64,000 nt of DNA from Gallionella sp. (lineage in GTDB: Bacteria; Pseudomonadota; Gammaproteobacteria; Burkholderiales; Gallionellaceae). Shown here in pieces: positions 16,381-26,600 of this stretch. The notes under the pieces were generated by a model. The model saw only the letters and a list, made by a program, of their open reading frames with translations. It searched no databases and was not told where the DNA came from. The DNA lies in contig JALNYK010000001.1 in assembly GCA_023229845.1 (NCBI GenBank), positions 62,001-126,000 on the forward strand. Reading direction: 5' to 3'. The position numbers and the translations under genes are program-made. The first letter of the stretch is position 1. Each line of letters starts with the position of its first letter.

Positions 16381-19250
16381 GGCAAGTCCGCCTTTCTCTT
16401 TTTGTCGTAGTAGTTCCATACGATGTAGGCGAGGGCAATCGCAATGACGAGGATCAGAAGCCCGTTCCCCTTGGATATTCTTTCCCATGCCGGATCGCAG
16501 AACAACAGGGCAAAAGTGAGCAGCAGGAAGGGGGCGACCACGCCGCCGAGGAAATGCAGGAAATATCTGTTGAACAGGTTCCGCCAGTCGCACGCGAGTA
16601 TGTACAGCGGAATGCTCGCCAACAAAACCAGCAGGAAAATATCCCAGGTGATCCTGAACGCCCATCTGTTCGGACAGACGTATTGGCAGACGGCCGGCTT
16701 CGCCGCACTCGCGCCATTGGCGCTGTTCAGGAAATTGTCGTGCAGCACATCGCTGGCAAGAGTGGACGAATCCGCCGTTGGATCGACTCCGGATATGACG
16801 GGTTGCGTCCAGAAACCGATTCCGCCGAAATTGTCTTTTGCATAAATCACGTCGTCCAGCAGCTGGCTTTCGTTGCGTCCATCGTAGGTGAGCACCATCG
16901 CGACATTGCGCTGCAGCTTCATCCTGTCCTTGCCGTGCAAGCCGTTCTCGATATTCAACCGCAACATTTTCTTGTCGTAGGTGGTCGGCTCCTGCAACAA
17001 CACCAGAAAGAGCGCGTCCAGTTCCTTGTCGTTCTCGTCGCTGCCCTCGACGTTGTCCACCAGCGATAACAAGCGGGGATAGTCGTAGACGCCCTTGCCC
17101 AGTTCCGCGCTGCGGAACATGAGGTTCACGGAATATTTGCGACCGCCGGATTTCAGCTTGTCGCGCAAGGCGCGGATAAATCCGTCGAAGGCATCGACCG
17201 CATCTGCATCCTGCGGATAGCCCGAGAAATACAGGGTGACGCCGTCGCCCATTACCGGGGGAGGATTCGTCCCCATGGAGATATAGGGTTTCACTTTGGA
17301 AAACGTATCGGTCAACGGCGTATCGACCAGCGCGACGATATTCGCGACCAGGTTCTCGAAGAGCGCCGCCTTTTCTTCGTTGCTGGACTGGTCCCATCCT
17401 CGCCAGTCGTTCCGGTAGATGACCAGATCCACCTTCGCGCCGTAGGTTCTGGCTTCGCGGATGAATCCCGCATCCAGCCCGGTCCAGCGCGAAGCGTTGG
17501 GTATGTTGCCCTTGTCGTCGAAAGTCAGCCCGTAATAACCGATGCGGGTTTGCACGCTGAAGTCGATGGCCTGCTTGTCGCCGGCCATCCAGTAGGGATA
17601 AAACCCGTAGATTTCCCCGGCCAAGTTGCTGTGTACGCAGTTGCACGACTTGCCGTCCCACAGGATGTTCTTCGACTTGTCGAACGGATGCGTCTTCCGG
17701 GCCTGCTCGATCACTACCGGGCGATATTGCTCGTACAACTCGCCCAGTTGCGCGAACAATCCGTCGATTGCGGATTCCAGCGCCTTGGCATCGTCGAACT
17801 TCTGTCCCTGCAACGTGCCCAGCAGACCGAGAACAGCCGGGTGCAATTTCGCGGCTTTCAGTTCTTCCAGCAGCAGCTCGTCCATCTTGTCGGCGGCACG
17901 GCTCTCGATCACTCCCCTGATGCTCTTCCTTAACGGATTGTTGGAGCCCAGCATGGCGACCCGCGCCTTGGTCGCCAACCAGAACAACTCGGGATCCGGA
18001 TAATCCACGCCTTGCATATCGTCCAGCAGCGCCAGATAAATTTCCGGGACGATGGAGTCTTTTATCTTCTTGTCGATCTCCTGCGCGCGCGCCTTGTCGA
18101 ACGCATAAACGGTCACCTCTTCGGCATGGGCGAGGATGGGGGAGCGGGACTTGTCGATCTGGTCCGAAATCTCTTTCAGCACCGTCTGCATCGCCCAGGC
18201 GAGCGCCTTGTCGTCCTTGTATCTCACCCCCAGAAGTTTTCGCAACCGCTCCAGGATGACAACGGCCAGCGGATCGTCCTTCTGCGCCTCGGCGAATGTC
18301 GCCAGCGAGCTTTCGCTCAAGCTCGCGCCCGCTGGTGAAATTTTCGCCAACGTGATGAGTTGCGGTTTGAATGCCATCGTTCGCTCGACCAGCTTGTCCA
18401 GCTCCGCATCCACCGCCTCGTCCAACGTGTCGCCGGGGTAATTCAAATCCTTCATGCCCTGTATCGCCAGCAGGACGTATTCGGGGACGTTTCCCACCTT
18501 GAGTTCGTCGAATGATTTGGCGCTGATCCTGTAGCTGGTTTGCTGTTCCGCGATTCTCTCGGCCAGTTGCACGTACTCGAAGGAATCGGCCACGCCCTTC
18601 AGCGCCGTACCGGCTGCCGCCTCGAACCCCTCCTGGTCCTCGTAGGTCGCATCCAGCAATTTCGCCATCGCCTTGGCAACCCCTTCCCGAGATTTCAGTT
18701 GCACGATGTCGTCCTTGGTCAGCAAGTAACTGACCGACGTATCGTCGCCGCTGCCGACCAAGGCCTGCGAAGCCCGGCGCGTCCGGTAGCGATCCAGCAC
18801 GGCGATCACCTCCTCCGCATTGCCGCCCAGTTCGACCCGGGCAATCTCCGCCGCATCCTTCTGCTTCCCCTCCCATTTCTGGAAGCCCTTGCTCGCCAGC
18901 GTTGTCGTCCAGTTCTGATAAGCCCTGTGGATGGCCGCGTGATTGCGCAACATGAGCAGCAAGTCTGCGTTCAACGCGAATTTTGCCCTGCCGCAGAAGC
19001 GCAACAATTCCGACCTGGTTTTCGATCCCAGCACATCGTCCACGCCGCCCGGATCGAGGCCGAGTTCGACCAGGTGCCGCTGCGCATCGGCGACGATGCC
19101 CTTGCCGTGTTTCTTTGCCGCTAGGTCAGCCAGCATCCCGCTGCAATCCAGTTCCGCCGCTACACCCGGCAGGGCGATGCATGCCATCAGCGCCGCGGCG
19201 GCGAACCGGCGCATGCGCTGCAACATTCTTCTTGTGTATGCACTCACCAT
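16377..19250 (-). CDS. Membrane-anchored GH18-like protein with peptidoglycan-binding-like N-terminus
   Basis: 957 aa. A signal peptide is at about 9-32 (AAAALMACIALPGVAA). Residues 45-90 resemble a peptidoglycan-binding fold (HLVELGLDPGGVDDVLGSKT). A long helical middle follows, then a GH18-like barrel from about 545: strand 1 IYGFYPYW, strand 2 RIGYYGLTFDDKGNI, strand 4 DGVTLYFSGYP, and a late strand FGGIGFWTQP. In active GH18 enzymes strand 4 reads DGxxxDxE; here the second Asp and the Glu appear to be Tyr and Ser, so catalysis is doubtful. Three transmembrane helices lie in the last ~95 residues. It sits between the AAA+ and methyltransferase genes of the eCIS operon. A role in envelope docking, release or carbohydrate binding is inference. 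Confidence 0.7.
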   Translation of the reverse strand: MVSAYTRRMLQRMRRFAAAALMACIALPGVAAELDCSGMLADLAAKKHGKGIVADAQRHLVELGLDPGGVDDVLGSKTRSELLRFCGRAKFALNADLLLMLRNHAAIHRAYQNWTTTLASKGFQKWEGKQKDAAEIARVELGGNAEEVIAVLDRYRTRRASQALVGSGDDTSVSYLLTKDDIVQLKSREGVAKAMAKLLDATYEDQEGFEAAAGTALKGVADSFEYVQLAERIAEQQTSYRISAKSFDELKVGNVPEYVLLAIQGMKDLNYPGDTLDEAVDAELDKLVERTMAFKPQLITLAKISPAGASLSESSLATFAEAQKDDPLAVVILERLRKLLGVRYKDDKALAWAMQTVLKEISDQIDKSRSPILAHAEEVTVYAFDKARAQEIDKKIKDSIVPEIYLALLDDMQGVDYPDPELFWLATKARVAMLGSNNPLRKSIRGVIESRAADKMDELLLEELKAAKLHPAVLGLLGTLQGQKFDDAKALESAIDGLFAQLGELYEQYRPVVIEQARKTHPFDKSKNILWDGKSCNCVHSNLAGEIYGFYPYWMAGDKQAIDFSVQTRIGYYGLTFDDKGNIPNASRWTGLDAGFIREARTYGAKVDLVIYRNDWRGWDQSSNEEKAALFENLVANIVALVDTPLTDTFSKVKPYISMGTNPPPVMGDGVTLYFSGYPQDADAVDAFDGFIRALRDKLKSGGRKYSVNLMFRSAELGKGVYDYPRLLSLVDNVEGSDENDKELDALFLVLLQEPTTYDKKMLRLNIENGLHGKDRMKLQRNVAMVLTYDGRNESQLLDDVIYAKDNFGGIGFWTQPVISGVDPTADSSTLASDVLHDNFLNSANGASAAKPAVCQYVCPNRWAFRITWDIFLLVLLASIPLYILACDWRNLFNRYFLHFLGGVVAPFLLLTFALLFCDPAWERISKGNGLLILVIAIALAYIVWNYYDKKRKADLP

Positions 19251-19259
19251 AACCGTTAC

Positions 19260-20645
19260 CTAAATGGTCTTCCCTTCCTTGATGAGCTCCTTCGCGATCC
19301 CCTTCACCAGATCGTCGTGCGAAATCGCGTCCCTGCCCATGTGCAGCGCGCGTATCGCGCCGTAGCGCACCACGTTGGCGATGGCCCCGCCCGCGAGCAC
19401 ATATTCCTCGGCCAGTTTTTCCAGATCGACGCTGTCCTCCAGCCGGCACTTGCCCTTGAAATAGCCCTGCCACAGCAGCAGCCTGTGCTCGGCATCCGGC
19501 AGCGAAAAATAGATCGAGGTCTGGAATCGCCGCGAGAACGCCTCGTCGATGTTGGCCTTCAGGTTCGTCGCGAGAATGACCACGCCGGGAAAATCCTCGA
19601 CCCGCTGCAACAGGTAGGAAACTTCCTGATTCGCATAGCGGTCGTTCGAACTGGAGGTCTGCGTGCGCTTGCCGAACAGCGCATCGGCCTCGTCGAAGAA
19701 CAGGATCCAGTTCTTGGTCTTAGCCTGATCGAAAATATTGGCGAGATTTTTCTCCGTCTCGCCGATGTATTTCGAGACCACCATCGACAAGTCGATGCGG
19801 TACACGTCCAGTCCGGCATTCGCCCCGATCAGCGTGGCGGTCAGCGTCTTGCCCGTACCGGGCGGGCCGTAGAACAGGCAGCGATAGCCCGGCTTGACCG
19901 TCCGCTCCAGCCCCCAATCTTCCATGATGGTTTTCGAGTGCCGCAGCCAAGCGTTGATGTTTTCCACTTCCTCCAGCACATCGTGGGTCAGCACCAGATC
20001 GTCCCAGGTCAGCTTGGTCGTAATCCGCTTCGCCGGGAAGTTCATGCTGTAATCTGGCTTGAGGTCCTGCCCCGTGGTGAAACGGTTCAGGTATTCGTTC
20101 GACAGCTTCAGCACGCCGTTGAACAGAGGTTCGCCGCTCGCCCGATGCTCGACCTCGATGATGCCCTTCGCGGCGAAGAAATGATCGTCGTCCAGCATGC
20201 CGATGAAATTGAAGCGCCCCGCCAGATCGTTGCCGTGCAGGATGAAAGACGCCGTTTCGCAAGTAGGCAGGAAGCCGCCGTGTACTTGCCCTTTGACGCC
20301 GCCGAACTCGGTAAACGCGCGCTCGAAATTTTTGTTGCTGACGAAAAAGGTGTCGAGCGCCTGCGGGCGGATGTGCGGAATCAGCGCGAGCATCAGCACG
20401 ATGCGCTCGTCGAATCCCATCCCGCATTCCCTGACCAGACGCGCGTATTCCGATTCGTCGTCGCACAGCTCCGGGGGCCGGTGTTCGCGGATGTCTTTGC
20501 ACTCGGACTCCTGCCCGAAATGCAGGCCGAAGCGCGTCTCGACGACCCGTGTGAACCAGTCGAGTTCGGCCTCCAGGCTGGCGGCGTTCGCTTGGCTCAT
20601 CGGCAAGGATTCAGAGCGTCCTGAAATTTTCAATCGCTGCTGCAT
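19260..20645 (-). CDS. eCIS AAA+ ATPase (Afp15/Pvc15-like)
   Basis: 461 aa from the ATG at 20645, which overlaps the tape-measure stop (TGATG). A second in-frame ATG at 20597 is possible. The N-terminal ~230 residues are family-specific. The AAA+ domain has Walker A GPPGTGKT near residue 260, Walker B ILFFDEAD near 315, and a later SRRFQTSIYF arginine-finger-like segment. Afp15/PVC15 ATPases are conserved in eCIS loci and are needed for proper assembly or cargo loading (family knowledge). Confidence 0.92.
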   Translation of the reverse strand: MQQRLKISGRSESLPMSQANAASLEAELDWFTRVVETRFGLHFGQESECKDIREHRPPELCDDESEYARLVRECGMGFDERIVLMLALIPHIRPQALDTFFVSNKNFERAFTEFGGVKGQVHGGFLPTCETASFILHGNDLAGRFNFIGMLDDDHFFAAKGIIEVEHRASGEPLFNGVLKLSNEYLNRFTTGQDLKPDYSMNFPAKRITTKLTWDDLVLTHDVLEEVENINAWLRHSKTIMEDWGLERTVKPGYRCLFYGPPGTGKTLTATLIGANAGLDVYRIDLSMVVSKYIGETEKNLANIFDQAKTKNWILFFDEADALFGKRTQTSSSNDRYANQEVSYLLQRVEDFPGVVILATNLKANIDEAFSRRFQTSIYFSLPDAEHRLLLWQGYFKGKCRLEDSVDLEKLAEEYVLAGGAIANVVRYGAIRALHMGRDAISHDDLVKGIAKELIKEGKTI

Positions 20646-23600
20646 CAGCGCCACTCCACATAAATCGGTCGTCTCATCCACGGATGCTTGATGAGCGCAA
20701 AACTCCAGGGCAAACGGTCGAGCAGCACATCGATGCCCTTGGGCTCCACCTTGAGATGCCAGTTATCTTCCTTCAACTGCAATCGTCCGCTGCGTTGCAG
20801 GAACGATTCGCGCAGCCCCTGCACGGAGGTGTTGCCGAGTATCGTCCAGTTCCGGATGATCCCGTTCAGCATGCCCTCGATGGCATCCTTCTCACGCGAA
20901 AGCAGTTCGATCTCCCTGACGATGGGAACGCCGGTGGGAACTCCACACAACAGTTTGTTCAGCGACAGCAAAAATTCCGGTGAATCGCAACTCTCGTTGA
21001 CCATGAACTGGAGCAGATGAATCGCGCGCTCGGCGGATCGCTCGTCCTTGAATTTCGTTCCCTCGGTCAGGTCCAGCATCCTGAACAACTGGGGCAGATA
21101 AGGTGTGGCCAGCACCATCCCGGCATTGGCGATATAGATCTCTTCGGCGCTCTCGCTATCGTCCATAGCCCCGTGTCCATCGAATGCGGACGTATTTTCA
21201 ACCTGCATGGTTTTATCCCCTGTAGTCGCCCGAGGCCGAGCATCTTCAACCATCTGCGGGCGATGCTTGTCGCCGGACATCGCTCCCGGCAATGCCCTGT
21301 TTTCTTCGCCGCGATCATCGGTGGAAATTTGTCGCGCAGCCTCCTGAGAAACCACGCTCGCGGCCTCTTCGAGATCGATAGCACTATCATGGATCAGGTT
21401 TTCCAGAATGAAGCGGTAATAACCCTGCTCGCTCTGCGCGCGCGCTGCATATCGCTCGACCGTGCGCAGGAATTCGCTTTCCCTCGCACCCGAATTCAGG
21501 CGAATCAGCGCCGTCGCCACCGCTTTAGCCTCGCGCGCACCGAGCGTCCCGACATCCGTGCGCAGTTCGCCCGCCTGCAGTTGCCGCAGCAGATGCGCCA
21601 GAGTTTCTGGATAGGCGTTCGCCATCTCTGCTACCAGCGCCGCAAAGTCCGGCTCGCCGCCGCTCGCGCCGCTCAGGCGTTGCGTCACGCGCCGATACAG
21701 TTCGCCCGCCTGCTCCGTTTCGATTGCACTCGTTCCGGTTGCGCTCATTTCGGTTGCGGCTGTGCGGGCACTCTCTTCCTGTGTGTCGGCGCGCATATCC
21801 TGCCGTGCGGATAGCGCCTGGCCCAGCGCCGCATCGGTTCGGGTAACGGCTTGCAATATGCCGTCCCGGCTAACGCTCTGTTCGCCCAAGCAGTTCAGCA
21901 GGCCGCTGACATAGTCGCGCCGGTCAAAGCCGCTGCTTGCGGTCGCATGCAGATAACCCATGGTGTATTCCCACAGCGGAGTGTTTTTTGCGCTGCTTGC
22001 CCCACCTTGCTCCTGTTGCAGTTGCACCGCCAACGTTTCGATGAAGCCGCTTTCCATCGGTGCGAGGATGCGCACCAGTTCCGCCAGCAGAGTTTTCGGG
22101 AACCCTTGCGCCACCCGCTGCCGTGCGCTCTGGTCGCCCATCCGACGCTGAAAACTCTCGCGTACCAGCCCGGCATGGCGTTGACGTATCTCGTCCCATG
22201 CGCCGACGAGTTCGCCGGCATTTCCTTCGGACAGCGCCGTGTCCAGCAGCGTGCGTAACCAGACAGTGCGTACAGGCATCGCAACTTCATCCGATGCATG
22301 GGCGACATTTTGTTCCTGCGTGGATTCTTCGTCCCGTGTCGTATCGCCAGCTGGCGCGGGGCGCTCAGTCATCGGTATTGCATCGTTTCCCGGTGCGGCA
22401 TCGTCAAGCGCGGCTTCGAGGTCCACCGTCTCGTTGCGTATCAGTCGTTCCAGTACGTAACGGTAATAGCGCTGCCGGTCCCTCGCCTGCAACGCTTGCG
22501 CATCGACCTCGCGCAGGAAGCCGTTTTCCTTCGCACCCGAATTCAAGCGGATCAACGCCGCTGCCATCTGCCTGGCCTCTCCTGCATCGAGTACATCGAT
22601 CTGCGCGCGCAACTCGCCGGATTGCAGTTGCCGGTGCAAGCGCACCAACGTTTCGGGATAAGTGCTCGCCATTTCTTCTACCAGCGCCACGAATTCCGGC
22701 TCGCCGCCGCTCGCGCCGATCAAACGACCTGTCACGCGTCGATACAGTTCGGAGGCGCGTCCGGTTTCGGCGAACTCGGCAAGTGGTAGCGTGATTCTTT
22801 CCCGTCCGTCGGCCTGCCTGTCTTGCTGCGCGGATAGCGGCTGTTCCAATGCCGCATCGCCGACGGAATCAGAATGCGCCCGCTGCTGCGCCGCTTCGTT
22901 GCCCGCATCGTCAAGCGTGGCTTCGAGGTCCACCGTTTCGTTGCGGATCAGTCGTTCCAGTATGTGCCGATAGTAGCGCTGCCGGTCTCGCACCTGCTGT
23001 GCCTGTGTTTGGACTGCGCGCAGAAAGTCGCTTTCCTTCGCGCCCGAATTCAGTCGAATCAGCACCGTCACCATCTGTCCGGCTTCGCGCGCATCAAGCG
23101 CGCCGACATCCGCATGCAGTTCGCCCGATTGCAGTTGCCGTTGCAGGCGTGCCAGCATTTCGGGATAGGCGCTCGCCATCTCTTCGAGCAGCGCCGCGAA
23201 TTCCGGCTCGCTGCTCGTTCCATTCAGGCGTTGGGTCACGCGGCGGTACAGCTCCCCGGCGTGGGCGGGTTCTTCCGCCGGAGGCTGGGTGCCGATTGCG
23301 GGCTCCGCCTGCATGTCGGCGAGCGCCGCCTGCAATTCGGGGTCGAGGGCGACGATCGCTTGCAGCAGCGGGCCTTGTTCCATTCCCTGCGCCGACAGGC
23401 TGCGAATCAGGCCGCGCACATATTCCGCGCGGTCGCCGTCTTGCGCGCCGTGCATGCGGCCCAGGGTGTAGCGCCAGAAGGCGGCGTTCTTTTCGTTTTT
23501 CGCGCCGCGCAATTCCGGCAGGGTGGACAGGGCAGCCATGAAGTCGCGCTCCTGCGACGACAGGATGTTCAGCAGGTCCTGCAGCATGGATTCTGGAAAT

Positions 23601-26600
23601 CCTTCCGCCAGTTTCTTCAGCAATTTGCCGTCGCCCATGCGCTGCATGAACACCTCGCGCACCAGTTCGCAGTGTTCGTTGCGCAGTGCTTCCCACTGCC
23701 CTGCCAGTTCGCCGGCGTCGCCGGTGGCAAAGGCGGTTTCCAGTTGCGCGCGCTGACGGGCGATACGATCCGGCGTCTGTTGCGCCTCGTTCATGGCTGC
23801 GTCGAAATCCACGGCCTGGTTGCGAATCAGCTTCTCCAGGATATGGCGGTAAAAGCCGGGCTCGTCTTTTGCCTTTCCGACACGGGCATCGAGCTCCCGC
23901 TGGAAGTCTTTTCCTTCGTTGCCTTGAGCCAGCCCGGCGAAGAACACGGCCAGTTGCCTGGCCTCGCGCGCGTTGAGCCGCAATGCATCCATGTCGAGTT
24001 CGTCCGTTTGCAAACGTCGATACAAACGTTTCAGCGTCTCGGGATGAGCATCCGCCAGTTCCGCGATTTCACTGGAATAGTCCCCCGCCTGCTCATCCCG
24101 GCCATCCTGCCGGCTCAAATGAAGCACGAGCCGTTCATACAATTCCGCTGTCCGCCCGGCATCGATAGGCGGAATCGGCTGGGCTGTTTTTTCGATGATG
24201 GGCTGCGTTTCGGCAACGCGGGCTGTACCGCCGATAGGGATCGGCGTCTCGCCGACTCGAGTCTTCCCACCGAGATGAGGCTCGGACAGGGACAGCGTCA
24301 ACACCGGATCGATGGCCGCCATGGCGCGCCAGAAAAGGCTGGCATCCACGCCCTGCATCACCATGCGCTGTATCAGCCCGCGCGCATACTCGTCCCGTTT
24401 GAAATCGCGCGCGCCGAACGCGTAAACGTAGGCCAGAGCATGCTCTCTTGCGGCGAGCCGGATATCTCCCGCCTTCTCTCCCTCACCCAGCAATCCAAGT
24501 TGCGTGTCCAGACGCTCGATAAAGCCGCTCGCCAGCGGGGCCAGCACGCGCATCAACTCGAACAGCATCGCCTCGGGAAAACGCTCCGCCAGTTTCTTCC
24601 TGCTGGCACCCTCCCTCATCCTGATGTTGAAAACTTCCCGTACAAGACCGCCGCGATTGAATCTCAGCTCGTCCCACACATCGGCGATGGCTTCGGCATT
24701 ACCCTCCATCAGCGCCGACTCGAAACGAGTGCGCAACGCGTCAATGCCGGAGGCATCATCCATTCGCACACGAACCGGAGCCCCCTCTTCTCCGGCCTCC
24801 GATTCCGGCGCAGCAGCCATAGCGGCTTCGAGGTCCACCACCCTGTTGCGCAGCAGCATCTCCAGTATCGTCCGGTAATAATGCAGTTCGTCCCGAGCCT
24901 TCCCGGCATGCAATTCGATCTCGCGCAGGAAGTCGTCCCCCATGCGTCCATGGTTCGAAACGATGAAGGCCGCCGCGTGCAGGCTTGCTTCGCGTGCGCT
25001 CAGCGCCGCAACGTCCATGGCAGCGGCATCCGATTGCAACTGCCGGTAAAACTCCCGCGCGACTTCGGGCCATGCCTCGGCAAGTTCGCCGATTTCCTGC
25101 GCCAAGGTGCGATCCCGGTCGCACAGGCGTTGCAGCAACTTCCGGCCCAACATTCCGGCCAACAAGCCCTGCAATGATGAATCCGCCGCCCTCTTGCCAG
25201 TCGCCAACGCCGAAACAATTCCGCCCTCATGCGCGATTATTGCTCCCCCCAACTCCGGATCGATGCGGGCGATAGCCCGCAGGATGTCCGCCTGTGCGTA
25301 ACCCCGTTCGGACAAATGCCGCACAAGACCGCGCGCGTATTCTGACCTGTCGTATCTGCTCGCGCCGCAGGCATGGAGATACGACAGGGTGTATTCCAGC
25401 AGCGGGATATTTTTCGCGCCGACCAGCCCACCCGAACGCAACTCAGGCTGCCCCGCCAGCATTTCGACGAACCCGCCATCCTCTGGCGCGAGCGCGCGCA
25501 TCAGCTCGTGCAGCATGAGTTCCGGAAATCCATCGACCAGCCTGGATCGCGCGACTTCATTGCCCAAACGTTGCGCGAAAACTTCCCGCAACATGGCGAC
25601 ATGATTCAGGAGCAGCTCGCCCCATACCGCTTCCACCCCCTCCGCGTGTCCCAGCACCAGCGCTTCCTCCAACCGGATGCGCAACAGCTTGACGGGCTCC
25701 AACGCCGGCTCCGCATCGACCGTCGCATCATCTTCTTGCCGGGACGATGAGCTTGCTGAATCCTCCATGTCAGCAACGTCCGGCGCGGTGCGCTGCAAGT
25801 CGCGAGGAACAATCTCCCCCTGCGATCGCACCGCATCTTCGAGATCGATAGTCCGGTTGCGGATCATATTTTCCAGAATGCACTGGTAATACCCCCGCTC
25901 GCTCTTCGCGCGTCCGGCATATCGCCCGATCGCGCGCAGAAAGTCGCTTTCCTTCGCGCCAGAATTCAGCCGGATCAGCGCCGCCACCAACTGCCTGGCT
26001 TCGCCTGCATCCAGCCTCCCGACGTTGGCGTGCAACTCGCCGGATTGCAATTGCCGTTGCAAGTACGCCAGCGTTTCCGGATAGGCACTCGCCATCTCTT
26101 CTACCAGCGCCGCGAATTCCGGCTCTCCGCTCGCGCCGCTCAGGCGACGTGTCACGCGCCGGTACAACTCGACGGCGCGTCCGGTTTCGGCGAACTCGGC
26201 AAGTGGTCGTGTGATTCTTTCTTTTCCGTCTGACTGCCTGTCTTGCTGCGCGGATAGCTGCGGTCCCGGTGCCGCATCGCCGACAGAATCAGTGCGCACC
26301 CGCTGCTGAACCGCTTTGTTGCCCGCGTCGTCAAGCGCGGCTTCGAGATCCACTGTTTCGTTGCGGATCAGTCGTTCCAGTACGTAACGGTAATAGCGCT
26401 GACGGTCTCGCGCCTGCTGCGCCTGTGCTTCGACCGCGCGCAGGAAGCCGCTTTCCTTCGCACCCGAATTCAGCCGGATCAGCGCCGCCGACATTTGTTC
26501 GGCTTCGCGCGCGTCCAGCGTCCCGACATCCGCATGCAGTTCGCCCGTTTGCAATTGCCGTTGCAGGCGCGCCAGCGTTTCGGGATAGGCATTCGCCATC

